Below are positions 8,782 through 23,459 of a stretch of 64,000 nucleotides of DNA, in pieces. Within the stretch, counting starts at the first letter, position 1. Each line of letters opens with the position of its first letter. This DNA comes from Apus apus (Eukaryota > Chordata > Aves > Apodiformes > Apodidae), in NCBI RefSeq assembly GCF_020740795.1, contig NC_067312.1, forward strand, positions 53,153,905-53,217,904, read 5' to 3'. The notes under the pieces were generated by a model. That model was given only the letters and a program-made list of their open reading frames with translations. It ran no database searches and was not told the DNA's origin. The translations under genes and the position numbers were made by a program.

Positions 8782-11700
8782 CTTAAGTGAGAGCGCTAAA
8801 GTGCCAGACATGCACACAGGGCAGAATCAGACCTCTTAGTTTCTTTGCTCTGTGCAGGCTGACATCAGGGCCATACTCTGGCCATGTGCCTTTGAAAAGC
8901 CCAACACAGGCAAAAGCAAGCTGAGACCAGAACCCCTCCTCTGCAATCCAGTGGGAATGTAAGTGCTCAGCATTATGTGACAAATGCTATGGCAGGGAAC
9001 GCTGCAAGTGAGCTAACCAGCTAGAAGTTGTAAATTATGAAGTAACTCGGCCTGAGGTGGTGTACCCAGAGGGTACAAAACAGCTTCTCTTTGGCTCACT
9101 CACAATACCAAGTTGAATTCCTGTGCTACGCTCATTTCATTCTTTCTCAGCTTTGCTGATTTAGGTGAGCTCTAATGATCATATCAGAACACAACTGATG
9201 ATCTCTAGGAACAAATCCTCACTAGGATAATGCTCTTGGTTTCAATTCCATGCAAGCAGGTGATACTTCTGCAGCAACAGTACCATTGTCAATACAGTCT
9301 CAAAAGGCCAGAATCTGCTGCCAAGCTACAGTTTCTCTAATGTGAGCTAGTTAGACTGAGATGACACCACATGGGAGATCTCTGTGGCAGACAGAACCAA
9401 GGGTGTTACTTAAATACATATATGTGGAGTCTAAAGTTTGGGACTTAGCTGGATAGGATTGATGGATCTGCAGTGAGCTGTGTTAATTAAACTGGTTTAC
9501 TCTGAAGAGACACTGTTGAAGAGATGTAAGAAGTTTTTTGCCTCAATAGAGGTAATTGGTAATTGAGGGGGTTGGTTAAAGAGCTCCCCTTTTAGAAGCT
9601 ATGAATGTTACCAGACTAGAACCAGGTGTTAAAGTTAAATCATTTAGACTCATTCATTCTCTTAATTTGAAGTCTGAAGAATGCACACTCCTTGGTTTCC
9701 CACATTCTCTGTGTTGATGCTCTGAGTTTGAGTTTCAAAGACAACAATCCAGCTGATGCAAGTTTAAAATAAAAAAGATATGAGGAAGATTTTTGCTTGT
9801 ACAAGTAGGTCTTTACTTCAATATTGGTTAAAAAGATGCCACACATGCACCTAGCAGAAATGGGAAATTACTGCCAGATCCCTGCCATTACTGTAACATC
9901 TGGGAACATAGATTCTGGTCAGTCTGGATTCTGAGAGCATGCTAAGGCATCACATATGCGTGGAGACAGATGGGATTGACTGTACTTGCCACAGTGCATG
10001 TCTGTTTATAGGTGTCTTCTATGATCAGGAAACTAGAGCAGAAACATGTGTCAACACATTTACAACAGGCAGGCAGAGGCCTAGGCAAATCTCTGAGCTG
10101 ATTTCCTATGAGTAACTGTCTGCTACAATAACTTGCTGTACATGCTTGCCTCTTGAGATAGACTTTTCAGTTCAGTGAACCAGACTGCATGTTCAGTCAC
10201 TAATCTTGTGTGTGCATTCACTGTCACAGCTCTAAGGCTGTTCTTTATTATTGTAGCACAGCTGCACCTGTGGTGCTGGCCCAAGCATGTGAGAAGTTGT
10301 CAGGCTCCAGGACAGTTAGGGGCATTTGCATGGATATATGCTGATAGTGATCTGGCTAAATCTTCCTTCTCAAATCTCACTAGAAAAAGTGGGAAGGTCC
10401 AGAAAAAGCACCTTGGCCCTGACATCACCAGCTCCTGCTGTTAGATGCACCTATTGATATAACACTGCATGTGGGGAGGTGTCCAGAAGCAGATACAGTG
10501 CCTGAGAAAGTAGCATCCATGTGGTCACTGGGATAATGCCAGATGGTGCCTTGGGAGCCTTCAGCCTTGCCTCAGTGCAGGGGACCTTCTGATGGTCCCA
10601 GAGCAGAAGTTTGCATTCCAGGCACAGGATGCCTGTCCTAAATACAGCTCCATACCATTTTTTCCCCTCTGGTTAGTTGTCTTAAGACATATGGAGGAGA
10701 ATGTGAGTCACTGATGGCACTAACATATTGGATGATTTTATCAGCTACTGTAAACTTTTCCAAGCAGTGAAAGAGGTACTTTATGTCTCTGGTGCAGTGA
10801 GAACAGTGAACAGCAGCATCCCTTCTCACACCTGCATGATGAAGTAATGCTTTCTAGAGTCTGAGAATAGGTAACAGCAGTCACAAAACAGGAAGCACTT
10901 CCATCTGAACATGACGGCTCTGATTTTCAAGGAAATGTGTGTACCCAAATACCCTTAAGTTTCACTGTGCATCCTGAACAAAGGGTTAGTAAAGAATTTA
11001 ATTTGTATATTATAAGCAAGGAAGGAGCTATGAAGTCTCTCCAGCTCTAGGATGAGACTAAAGTAGATCAAAATGCTTTTCATCAATCCTGACATAGTTG
11101 TTCAAGGATGCATACTGCCTAAAGGTCTTCCATAACCTAATTAAGGAATGAAATAAGTTTGGCTGAGACAGGTAGGGCTAGCATTGGCCATCAGTAGCAT
11201 CCATGGGAATGGAAAAGGTAGAGAAGAATTTAGTGTTGTTTTAGGACACAGTCCTAATCAAATACAGCTTGAAGAAAGAATTTTGTTTATCAAATGCCTT
11301 CTGCATAGAGTAACACAGCTGATAATAAGTGTGAGACCAGAACCAGATGATGTAGCTGGAAATAACAGTCTTCCCACTTAGGGATTGCAATTAAGCCAGT
11401 AAATGGCAATGGAAAGAGAATTTGCAGTCAGCATAAGTACTTAGCATGTCAGCAGTGAAGCGCAGGTGACTGTCCTGCCTTGCTATCAATTGTCTTTGCT
11501 CAGTTAGAGAAGCTGTGGTTACCAAAGTGCTGAAATGGATGTCTGCAATCCATATTACTTTCCAGAAATGGATGTCTTCAGTACTTCATTCCAGAATGTT
11601 GCAGAGAAAGCTACAGTCCTCATTTCTGACCATAACGCAACATAAATTTGGAAGAACTTAGAAGGGACAGGTTTGACAAGATCTCATTTTGCATGGAGAG

Positions 11701-14700
11701 CTCAAACAACATGAACCCATCTTGCAAACTGCGCTGAAAGACTGTGCCTTGTGTTCCCTGAAGTTCAGCTGTGACTACACAGAAATAATATCTGGTCACT
11801 TACATTTCCAGATCTCCACCATGCCAAGACAGAATATTAAGCTGGGAAGTGGAAAAGAGAGGTTTGTTGCAGTGGAGTTGGGAGAGGATCTGATCTATAC
11901 AGATTCAAAGACTGGTAGAATAATTTGGCTGGAATGGACATCTAGAGGTTGCTCAGTCCATTCATCTTCTCAGAGCAGGGCTGCTTCTTGGGCAATCAAG
12001 CTGAGATGATCTTCAAGGACAGCGGTCTCCCCTGTGGTGAGTACATCTAGAGAAAAAAAGGCTCCCCTGATACTCTGGCAATGTCTATGATACAACTTGT
12101 ATCTGATTAGTGTTGTCCCTGTGAGCTTCCCAAAAGAGTCTACCTCCTTCATCATAGAGCCCTTCCTCTTGGCAGCTGGAGGCAGCCAAAAAATATTCCC
12201 CTTGCTTTCTCATCCCCAGGATGAATAAAGCCCTGTCTTTTCACCTATTCTCAGATGTTCTGTTCTCCAGCAGCCCATTGTCTCAGTGGCCTCCACTTGA
12301 CTCACTCAACAGCATCAGTACGTCTTGTGCTGCCCAGGGGAGGCTCTATTAGGCACAGAGCTAACCATGTGTCATGCAGTGGTTCTTACTGATACTGAAT
12401 ATAGACAGGCTGCAGAAGATGCTGCTGCTTAGTGTGTTCATCACCTCTGAGTCAGAAGGTTTGGGGAAAAAACAAAAGTAGGAGGTCATATACTGATGTA
12501 GAAAATGCATTCAGTAATTCTTAGCCATCTTGTGCTCTTTTTAAAGAACTTCCTCATCTTGAGTCTACAAAGTGGCAGAGCAGATCGTGACAAATGATGG
12601 AGTACATTCCCATGAATATTGTGTCATTTTAGAAAAGTCATCAGCAAACTGGATTCTAGCTTGAGCAGCTGTAACAGTAGGAAGAAGAGAAAAAAATAAA
12701 ATAAACAGTTGTTGGATGGTCTGCAGTTATCAGTGTTTCAAGTGTCAAGTGGGCAGCAACTTTGAATTGGACTCATTCTTTTTCTGGCTTCACACACAAG
12801 CATGAAAGGCAAGTAGACAGCTTCAAGAGCTCTAAGCAAAAGACTTGTCTTTCTAACATAGTAATACAGCTATCCTAAGTGTGCTCTTGGCAGCAGTGTT
12901 TTCTTTGAGGTCTAAGCCTTCTACTGTAGTGTACAAAGATATTAGGGTCCCTAGTTTCCATTTACTTTATAATTAAATTTTGTTTGATTGGTGTCTCAGC
13001 CCAAGCACTTCAGCACTCCTGTCTGACAATTACATCAAGAGGGCAGGATGACAGAGAAAGGATAAATTGAAGTGGAACAGGTCTGTGGGTAAGGAGAGGA
13101 GATATCCTTCTCCAGAGGAGGCCCCTTCCCAAGTGGGCAGATATTTCCCATTTGTGTTTAAATGCTTTAGCAGACTCAGGAAGACCTTATGCTAGGGAAT
13201 ACAAGACAACACAGGGTCTCTTGCTGCTTTCCAGGCTAGTTTTGTTCTCTCAGAAACCAAATATACTGCAGCTGCAGACATTGCTACTTAATCACAAGTC
13301 CACAGTCATACTCCATTAAGATGTGTGGGGCACCAATTTTGTTCTAATTTTGTTTAGTTTGCACTGATAATTCAGGAGCATTTGACTGAAGTTACAAAAG
13401 TGTTCAGTCAACAGAGTAAAGTTAAGACAAAATTACTACCCAGATCATAATTGTCTGGAAGTGTCTCATTTCACTGTAGTTCATTTCTACTCTTAGGATC
13501 AGTGACTCAGCCAATGCAGGTTTGACTGTCAGGGTGCCACAGGGAAAGCCACATATTTCATACCTCCACAAAACCAGAACTTGAGGCATATACCTGACGA
13601 AAAGATAATAGCATCAAGCATTCTGAAAGCAAGCCAATCAAGACTAACTAACACTCACTGTCACTGAGACCTTGTGACATTTAGAGTCTGGGTGAGAAAA
13701 CAGCCATAAACTTCATGATACAGACCATGCTCAGTCACTTTATATGCACATAAATAATTCTGGGCTGAATCAGCCAAAACAAAGTACTTACAATGTCAAG
13801 TGTCTTTCATCAGATCTCCACTGATCTTGTTTGATTGGTCACAAGTCTGATTTGCTCAGAGCCAGTCATTTACCTCATCAAGACGGTCTTAGAAGCAGCT
13901 TCTGTTTTCAGTGTGAAATAAATTAAGACTCCTTGCTAGAGAATTTTCCTGCCTCTATTTACAGCTCCCTTTGTACTTGAAGACCTGGACCACCAAAACC
14001 TCAGACTACTTTGCCTTGGAAAAAATCCCTTGATGGCAGTCACTTCTGCTGCCAGAACCTCCAAACTACCACCAGCCATCTAGCAGAACACCTTTCACAT
14101 AGAGAGGCAGCAAGTTTAGCCTGGCCTAGGGAAAGCTCAGCAGTGCTGCTTAAAACAGGGCTAAGTCTCATCTATACATGTATTAGGTAAGCTTCACTTG
14201 CCAAGTGGGAAACTCTTTCAGATTTGGGGAAATGTGTCTTTTATTTCCCATTTCAGGTGCTAAGCTCTGAAAAGGAGGACAAATAAGCAGCCATTGAAGA
14301 TGCAGTCAAAATTTCCATCAGGGTAGCTCACATCCTGTTCACAGGGCTCCAATATCATCCAGCATTTGAGTTTCTGCTATTGGAAAGGCAGGCTTGCAAC
14401 TTTCTCTGTATTTCCAGACCCATGTTCACTTGGGACATTTGTACATTGTCTGTGCCTTACAGCCAGTGCAGCTCTCACTTTGCTCACAGGCAGCAGCTGA
14501 AGCTTGAGCTATGTGGGAAGAAGGCAGGAGGAGCCATCACTAGCCTTGCCAGTTCTATTCTCAGCACCTTTGCTGCTTAGCATTGCTGTGCAAGTACAAC
14601 TGACAGGCTGGCAAGGCAAAAGTTCATCTTTCAGGAAAACAGCCATCTCTGGGTTCACAGCCATTGCCACTGACCAACATTGCAGAAGAAGAGGGGTGAA

Positions 14701-17360
14701 AAAATCACTGCAGTCTCTTTGAGCACACTGGGTGGTTCATTTCCACAATATTACTGTTTATAACTTTTCCACTCCTATCTGCCTTCTGCATTGCCTAGAA
14801 AAGTTAAACAGTATCACTGCTGCTTCAGTACCAATGCACTGAGGCAATGGCATTGAGGCAAGATTCCTTCCTCACCTCTGAACTACAAAAAAAGGAACAA
14901 CCTTTCTCTGCCTGATAAAGGCATGACTGTGGTTGAGGAATAGTAGCTGAATGAACTAAGACTGATTATCTTCTTATGTCTTGGGTACCGAATGACTGAA
15001 CTTTCTCTTCCTAGGAGGTTAACTTATCTTCCTCCTCTTCCAGCATCTTACTGACCCTGGTGAGGACTTATTTCTAATTATATTGTGACATTTTCAGAGT
15101 GGGAAGTGGAGCCTGAAGAACTGTATTGAGCCATATTCTGAGATTTCATTGCAGCCTCTCTCACTGCTATTATTTGCACTGGGTTTACAGAAAAAAAACC
15201 TCTTAATACCTATTGTCTTCTCAGCTCTAACCAGACTTGTCTATCCACTTCCACTGAAATACAATTACGCCTGTCTGTTCACATATGGCTTTTCCAGATC
15301 TGAGCTCTGCACATATGCCTGACATAGTGATAACTGGGCCTTTGATAGGGAGGTGCAGATTCCCTGTCACCCTTTCCAGAGCCATCTGTGAATGCTGCTT
15401 ATTACCATGGCTACCTCATTGACAGCCCTGGGTCAGTGAAGTTCATAGTTCTTTCCCAAGGAGGGCTTTCCCTTGGTTTAGTAGTTTGCGTACTGAAATG
15501 TGTAGAGGTGAAGGGATGTGACAAGCTGCTCTGCAAGTCAGTGGAGCAGGGAGTTCAGACGCTCACTGCAGTACACTGATTACAGTATCACAGGTATCTC
15601 AGTTTTGTCTTATGATTGTGTTTCTTTCCACTGGCTTGCATTACTGCTGCCACAAATGGATGGCTGACACAAGTAACTTTCAGATAGCCACAGCTCTCTG
15701 TAGCTTATCTAGCAAGGAGAGTGCTCCTCTTCACTACTGCTCCAACTCCTTCCTCCTTCCACATCTGGTATTGTAGTAATTAGAGTTATATTGCATGGAG
15801 CTAATGTAAAATAGCAGGGCACTAAGTTATTATTTTTTTTTTCTGTTTCTGCCGGTAGTTATGTGTCTGATCTGGAGCAATGACGTAGCTTAGACAATGA
15901 TCATAAGTTTGAGAGGTGTTCCACTGTTTCAGATACGTGTGTCTCTTCACCTTGCACACATATCTCAGTCTTTAAAACATCTGCACCAGGCCAGCAGGAC
16001 CAAAAAATATAATCTCATCCTTCCATTATGTAATGGCCTATATTCTCTTTTTAGCATGTTGTCATGTGCCTAAAGTCTTTGAGATGAAACATTTCCTAGC
16101 ATACTCTTTAATACCCATCTGTAACTGGGAGCTTTTTATCTGCTATTAAAGAACAGAAATGACCAGTATCAGGAAGATTAGGTCCTTTTTGCCTAGGAAA
16201 ACACAGCATTTCTCACATTCCTCTGAGTACCTAATTATTTCTGTGTGTAAGATGCAGAAACAATCTGCATAGTGAGAGGCAAAGATTAGAGTCAAAGATT
16301 ACCCAGAAGGGAAGTAGATTAAAAAGAGGTATTAAAGGACAGAAGTATTCAAATACACAACACGCAAACACGCACTCACGGACACAAACATACCCAGGGC
16401 TGAGGCAGCTGATGCGATTCCACTGCTTCTTATGTGAGTGCTCTTCCCTGAAGGTGTGATGGCATGCATTTTAAATCACAGGACATGGAAAGTAATAATG
16501 CAATCACAGCCAGAAATACAAGCAACAGGCTGTCCAGAAGAACAAAAGCAGATAGGACACATCTGTGTCTCACAGGATTAAGTGACATATGGCAGTGACA
16601 TGCTTTACATTCTCAGAAATCTGCAAAATACACAAAATAAGGTGGGTGGTTTATTACCAAAGCATTAGAACATGCCACATTTTTGTAAGTACTGTTACCA
16701 TTCCAGTTCTTTACACTGATGAAGTTGCCTGTGAAACAACTTGCTTTTTCTATTATACTACTCCTGTTACTTCATTCATAATTCATATAGTGTCTGTGTG
16801 TGTGTGTGTCTTCCATGATCATTCAAATTGCATTTCCAAAGAAACTGCTAAACCTCCATGTAAGAGTACACTGATAAACTAAAACCAAAATTAATAATAC
16901 AAGAGAAGCTATGGCAGAAGTGTCTGCAGGTTGTTAGGAAAATACTTGGGAATTCTAGGATTTAATTCTGATGATACCCATATGTTTTCCTAATGTCTTT
17001 TTTTCTGTAGATGTTCCAATTATAACAAGCTTGTAAACAACTGTTACACAACAAATTGTAACAATATTGGTATAATAACACTGTTTTTCAGAAATGGCCA
17101 GAACTCCACAGAATTTCTTTTAGCAAACAGTAAAACAAAGAAAAAACCAAACAGACCAAAACAGAAGGAATGTGTCAAAGTAAAAAAATATAGAAAAAAA
17201 TTACATAGATGTGGTGAAATACCTGTAGAAGGTAGAAGAAGAGTGAATAAATACCACAATCATAATTATCACAACAGGTTTAGGACCTTTTATAGAGTAG
17301 CAGAGGCCAAAACATTTAAAAGCAACAGTGTGATGGATGAGGAATATACTGTTAGTTTTC

Positions 17361-17378
17361 ATGCAAATGTATGCAAAT
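17361..17378 (+). promoter_or_regulatory. Two octamer (POU) motifs one helical turn apart
   Basis: ATGCAAAT occurs at 17361-17368 and again at 17371-17378, with starts 10 bases apart. Octamers are bound by POU-domain factors. They lie in unique sequence of intron 1. A regulatory role is inference. Confidence 0.3.
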
Positions 17379-18228
17379 TATTCTAGGAACTGTTGTTGAG
17401 AAGAGAACCAGAAAAAGGCGTGTTTTGTAATTTGGAGACATGTTAGCATGGATATGTGTAAATAGAAAGTGTTATGGGAAGAATGTGATATTTGGTTTCA
17501 AAACTGATAGTCCTTTAGGTACCAATAACTCTCACAATCTTGCATTAATAAAGTAATAACTCATGTATAAGGCTCAGACTTCTGCCAAAAGAAATGAGCT
17601 AGAAAACATTCAGCTAGCAGCTGGCCCAACAAACAGTTCAATGATTATGAAAATAAAACCAGGGAATACAATTAACCAGAAGTGGAATTGTCAGTACCAT
17701 GGCTGAAAGCCTCTTGGAAATTCACATACTTCCATCTACTCTCTTGTTAATATTTCATTATTTATTCTTTACTAAGCGTAGCAAACCATGATGTAGTCCA
17801 CACCAAAGAAGCTGAGTCAAGGAGATCACTGTTTTTAGAGCAAACCTGCAGAATGGCAAAGGGCTGGACTCTTGCCTTGTAGCTCAGAAAGCTCAGCATG
17901 AAAAACAGAGCAAAAGGATCAACCAGTCAAAACCAGACATGACATCAGAGCTCCTAGGAAAGGAAGGAGCACCTGCCTTCCTGGCATGGATAGTCTGGCC
18001 AGAGCTAGTTGCGATTTTGACAGCCATTCCTACCAGACAATGCTGAACAGCCTCCAGCCAGAAACACTTCCCCAGATCTGAACCCAGACCCATGGAAGAA
18101 ACTATGAGTTTCTTATGGTGGCACAATGGGGAAGATGGGATGGCACTCAAGCATGGTGGAGGCAATCCATACCCAGAGGTTCCCACCCGGAAAGAGGTTT
18201 GTTGTTAGCCTGCAGCCATATGCCATAT

Positions 18229-18450
18229 TTCCTTTTCCTTTTCCTTTTCCTTTTCCTTTTCCTTTTCCTTTTCCTTTTTTATTTTTCCTTCTCCTTCTCC
18301 TTTTCTCCTTTTCTCCTTTTTAAAATATTTTTTTCCCCTTTTTTATTTTTCCTTTTTTCTTTTGTTTTCTTGTTGTTGTTTGTTTGTTTGTTTTTTGGTT
18401 ACTTATTTGTTTGGTTTTGGTTTTGGTTTTGTCTTCTGTTTTTTTTCCTA
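18229..18450 (+). repeat. (CCTTTT)n array with adjoining pyrimidine and TTTG-rich tract
   Basis: About eight CCTTTT units (18229-18276) pass into a longer polypyrimidine run to about 18360, broken by a few A, then into TTG, TTTG and GGTTTT units to about 18450. The Phe-rich open frame here is an artefact of the repeat. Confidence 0.93.
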
Positions 18451-19216
18451 TCCAGATCTTTAGGGTATTTCATGTCAGCTTTGTAGCCAGAGCAGATACC
18501 TGAGTTACACTAAGATCAGCGTATCAGGTCATTATGAAACATGCAGGCCAATTGAGGCAGCTCTCCTTGCAATCACTGGCAATAGAACCTGAAGAGTCTG
18601 AGCCTGAACTTGTGCGTGCACAGCTGCTGACTTGTAGCTGTCATCAGCCAGTATTGGCTTGATCAAATTTAACTGCAGTTTCTCAGAGAATTAAAACCCC
18701 TTTATAGATCCCATGATCCCATGGAGGCTCAGAGTCAGTATGAGGAACCTTCTGTGCAAGCCTCATCAGAGGTGCCTTTCTTCCTCTAGCCACATTTTGT
18801 CCAAATACATGCGTGCAAGTACTAACTTACTTCTAGGCTTGCTCTGAGGCAGTCTCTGCAAGTTGTTGTTTCTTTTAATATACTATTATCCCATGTTTCA
18901 GTCCTAGTCTCTCAGCTTAGCCTGTCTGGGACATTGCAGCATGACTGCATTTAATAAAGAGGGTGTAATCTCTCCTGCAGGCCATGTGTGTGGAAGGAAA
19001 GAGAGCTCAAACTGTAAGACTTGCTTTATTCCTGCTGAAGTAATACAAGGAAATCATGATGTGGGGTAACAAAGGAGGAAAAGGACAGCTTTTCAGGTTG
19101 CTACAGGTTTTTTCTTCACATCATAGGACTCCCTGGTCCAGCACAGAGGATGCCACACAGTACCACCTTACATGGGGAATTGCAGTGCATTTGGAGGGAC
19201 TCACATTTTCTTGTAC

Positions 19217-20305
19217 AGAATCATAGAATCCTTGAATGGTTTGATTTGGAATGGACCTTAAAGATATTCTAGTTCCAATGGGGAAATTGCTCGTAGGCCG
19301 GTTCTCTTGCTGTGCAATTCTCAGCACTCCTTTCCTAAGAAGAAAGATGACATTCAACTATAGCACGTATACCAAGACACTGGTAGCAGTACATAGGTCG
19401 TGTTGATCAACCAGTGAGCTCCTTGCACATGCAGAAGCATGGGAGGAGTTTCAGAGTTGTATTTAAGAACTGTAGTCCATAATACCTCTGTGTCCAGAGA
19501 AAAACATTTCATAAAACAACCAGGAGACAGGTTGCCTTCTGCCTCTCAGTTACTTGCAAACTCCACGAGCAGTTTAGGGAACCATTTAAGATTATTCAGA
19601 TAGTAAACCTTGAGGGAAAACGTAACCCTGGGTCTAATTGCTCCATGTCTCCTTTGTTCTGAGGAGCCCAGAAATGGACCCAGCACTTCAGATGTGTCTC
19701 TCCACACATCTGGTGAGTAGACAGAAAGGATTACCTCTCTTGACATACTGGTGAGGGTCTGCCTGATGCAGCTCAGGATGCTGGTGGCCTTTGCTGCAAG
19801 GGTGCTTTGTCAATTTATGGTCAACTTGGTATCTACAAGGACAACTGAGGCTTTTCTGCTGACCTGCTCTCCAGCCAATGGGCCCCCCAGCCCATCCTTG
19901 TGCCTGAGCTTACTCCTTTTCAGGTACAGGACTTTGCACTTCCTTTGATTGAATTTCATGAGGCTCCTGTCAGCTGTTTCTCCACTTTTTTGAGGTCACT
20001 CTGAATGGCAGTAAAACCATGTTGTGTATCAGCCACTCCTTCCAGTTTTGTACCATCTGAAAACTCTCTGCACTCTGTCTCATAATTCATAACAATGTAA
20101 ACCAGCAATCCCCCCAGTGTCTAACCCTGGAGTACTCCACCAAGTGGCTGGCCCCCAGCTGAACTTCATGCTGCTGACTACAACCCTCTGAGCATGACAG
20201 TTAAATCAATTTCCAGTCCACCTTACTGTTCACTTATCTAGCCTGTGCGACATAGACAAATGTCTTTGAGGATGTTTGCAGAGATGGTGTCACAAGTCTT
20301 GATAA
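19217..20305 (-). mobile_element. CR1 LINE, antisense, interrupted
   Basis: The left end 'agaatcatagaatccttg' plus 'ttggaatggaccttaaagat' (19217-19345) is an antisense CR1 3' end. From about 19655 to 20305 the reverse strand matches the CR1 ORF2 region: 'gaggagcccagaaatggacc', 'gcagctcaggatgctggtgg' and 'ccaagtggctggcccc' are typical reverse-complemented CR1. About 300 bases between are less clearly CR1. The ORF is broken throughout. Confidence 0.8.
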
Positions 20306-23300
20306 ACTTGAGTTAAACAACATAAGCAGTTCTTTCCTCAAATTTTAATGAGAATCTATGTTTTCCTATTGCTTCAAAGATAATTCAGAAACAAGGGGGA
20401 CACTCCATGAGGCAATAGGACACAAAAGACTCTCTGTTGCTGAAAGATCCGTTGTCTAGAAAACATCGTGCCCCTTGCCAGTTACTTGTACTTTCCTGTA
20501 ACATACATAGGCAAGTAAGCATGGCATTGCTTTTAGGAGACTGACCTGGCAATTTTAAATATTGACATCCAGCTTCCATCCTAGTTTAAAAGATGAAACA
20601 GTGCCACTGCTTTTGGGTAGTTTTCTGTGACTGAGTGGTGGATAGTGGTAAAGCTTATTCTACCACTACTCCTGAGAGATCCAGACTTCCCCATCACCAG
20701 CAAGCAGTCCATTTAGCACACAGAGTTGTAGTGTCACAATGCATTAGCGCAAGCATTAGAGAGGAAAAAAGGCAGAAATCTCTCTGAAGTATGAAACATA
20801 AAGTATTTGTAGATTACAATTTGAAGAAAAAGTTTGTGAAAATACAAATCTGACTTGTCGCTGATCTCAGTTCCTTCTCCAAAGCAGCTGTAGCAAAGAG
20901 ATGGCAGAGTGATCAGACTAGCCAGGTCTTTAGGGTACTAACAGCTGCCATGGCTATTTGCCAAGACCCCCCAAAGGCTCCACTGTTTCTGAATCTATAT
21001 AGTTTTGTAAGCAAAACCATGCAGTGCACAAACAAGTGGTCACCAATGCCAGCTCAGCTGGTTAAGAATAGATCAACTAAAGCTATGTTAACAACTCTGG
21101 ATACAGGAGATCACAAAGTAATAAGATTGCATTACAGAGCAAAGAGTTGAAGAAGGGATGTAAAACCAGGTGCAAAATTTCAGTAGTAGGATACTTCTGC
21201 TTATGAAGTTTCACAGGGAAGGGGGCCTGTTTGCAGCACAGTTAAAGCACACACTGCCAAAGACAGTTTCCCAAAGCACACAGCAAAGAGTTATGCTCAG
21301 ATCTCTTCAAGTCAGACCTCCTTTGGGGGTTGCTTTAATGCACCATGACAGCAATGGTACCAGGGCACTTTAGCAGCCCAGCTGACTTCCAGAGACTCGT
21401 GAAAGGCATTTTTCCCTGCTAAAGGCTGAGGCAGATAGTTTAAAAATAAGGTTAAAGGTAAATACTGCATAAGTACTCAAGAGCAGGCAGTTACTTTTTC
21501 CCTAAAGCACAGGAATATAGTGGGGTGGAAGTGGTGGGGTAGGCAGGTGAGTGGAAGGAGAGCAGATTTGCTCAAAAGACAGAGCCTTTTCCCATAGAGC
21601 AATGTGTATTTATTTTCTTTGGTTTCCTTTCCATGTAAGGATCTTACAAGGGAGTTGGGTTCTGCTGAGGCACTGGAAAGCAAGTACTAAGGCCATACCA
21701 GAGGACTTACATTACTGCCTTGAGGGAAAGCTTGCTTGAGCTGGTGAAGGAGAGATGCTGTGGCCAGAGCTTGTCTTTGCTGATGGTGAAAAAATAGTAT
21801 CCAATACTGATGTGTTAGCAGTGATTACATTTGTTCCTCTGGATCCCCATGATCATGTCATGTATTACACAGCAGCAGAGAGGGTCCATAAAGATGATGT
21901 GTTGGTGTAACTTACCAAAATAATAAAAAAATACTCTTCCTCTTTGTTCCTCAGGAACTGCCATATTGGAAAGCCACAAAGCTCCCTTTAGTATGAGGAA
22001 AACTGAAAAGAACAGGAATTAAACGAACTTATAAACTATTTATAAACTAAATTTATTATTAGCTTTAAAAGGCAGGGCTGCTTTTTTGGACAGCAGCTTG
22101 TTCCAGGCTTGCAACATTTGCTGAGCACAGTAAGAGTCTGGGGCAGGCAGAACTGGTTGTTTTGGTTTGTTTCCACTGTCAAAAAGACACTAATCCTAAC
22201 CACTGTGAGAGGAGTCCTGGTCTCACTGTGCAGAGTTCTGCTCAAGAGTTAAAAAAAGTCACACACAGAGATGGCGAGCTGCAGTGGATAAAACATGCTT
22301 CAGTCCACAGTAATAATAATTTAGAGTACAGATTGCCTGCCAGGGACTGGATTTCTACAGTTCAGGGAATACTCACTCATGCTGACAGGACTGATTTGGC
22401 CTCAGGGCACCTGCAGCCCATGACCCTCATTCTCTCACATACAGCTCTTAGGTAGAGCTCAGACTGCCACTGACCAGAGCACAACACCTACACTGTTTTG
22501 GAGGACTCATGCTCCTGGGCAGTGTGTGCCCACAAATGCTCACCCTCTCACAGGAAGAGGCCCAAGCCATCACTGCTACCCTGCCTCTTCCATAGTTTTT
22601 GTGGAATGGGAAGAAAACGTACTCACACAGTTTAGGTAGCTCTCCAGAGCCCCCTCAAAAGTGGGGAACAGAGGTATCTTGCAATTTAAGCACAGACTGC
22701 AATTCTGCTTAGTATTTAACATGCTAATGTGTTTACATGACAGTTTCAGTGCTGAGGCTGCTCCCAGTGGAAGCCAAGTTAAGCATGTAACACCGTAAGT
22801 TTAATATAATTATACATACCTGTCAAATACTCCAGCCTTCACACCACCACCTCATTAGGTGTTAACAGAGTGTGCTGCCATGAGAAGAAAAAAAGGCCAG
22901 GAAAGACTGTCACACAAAACCAAAGAGAGTATGAAGAAGGCTTGTTACTCTTTCCTGAGCACAAAAAAGGTCCTGATACATCATTTGAAGAAAAAAGAAT
23001 ACCTGTTACTTATGTTGTGTAAACACACAGTATGTCCTGATAATATCGGCACTGTCTTCCAGCAGCCAGTATCTCTGAAGTAAGAACAAGCAGATAAAAC
23101 CACTCTGACTGCCTGCCAAGGAAGCTATCTGATGGTTTTGGAGCTACATCTCCGCTGAACATGAGAAAAGAGGGGCACCAAGTTAGGGGTACATGTATTC
23201 AGAGCCTCAGAGACTTTACAGTTTGAGTGCTAGTAATGATTTAGAGTTAGTAGTTAGCTTTTTTTTAAGACCTCATCAGTCACATAAGCAGAGAAGTTGT

Positions 23301-23459
23301 GTCTGTTACACTCTAGTGAATACTTTTTGGGATTTTATTAGTAACTACTTCCAAATTACAAACCTATTAAGAGAGGTTTTTGAAAAAAACAGAGCTACAA
23401 TGGGGACAGCCATTCAGTGATCAGCCTGAATGACAGATGTCTCCTTTTTCTTCCCACAG

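Larger units (their letters stand above)
6248..23459 (+). other. CHRNA8: CHRNA8 intron 1 (17.2 kb)
   Basis: Most of this is unique AT-rich sequence without genes. It contains a homopurine patch at about 7763-7824, the (TTTTA)n array at 8696-8781, paired octamers at 17361-17378, the (CCTTTT)n and T/G-rich block at 18229-18450, and an antisense CR1 at 19217-20305. I see nothing recognisable in 8800-17340 or 20310-23450. The many short open frames there are without codon structure. Confidence 0.75.

Noticed and set aside
16796..16811. (TG)n microsatellite
   Set aside because: Only about six or seven units; too short to list as a repeat.
18115..18486. 123-codon Phe/Leu-rich frame as a membrane protein
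   Set aside because: It is the translation of the (CCTTTT)n and T-rich repeat block.
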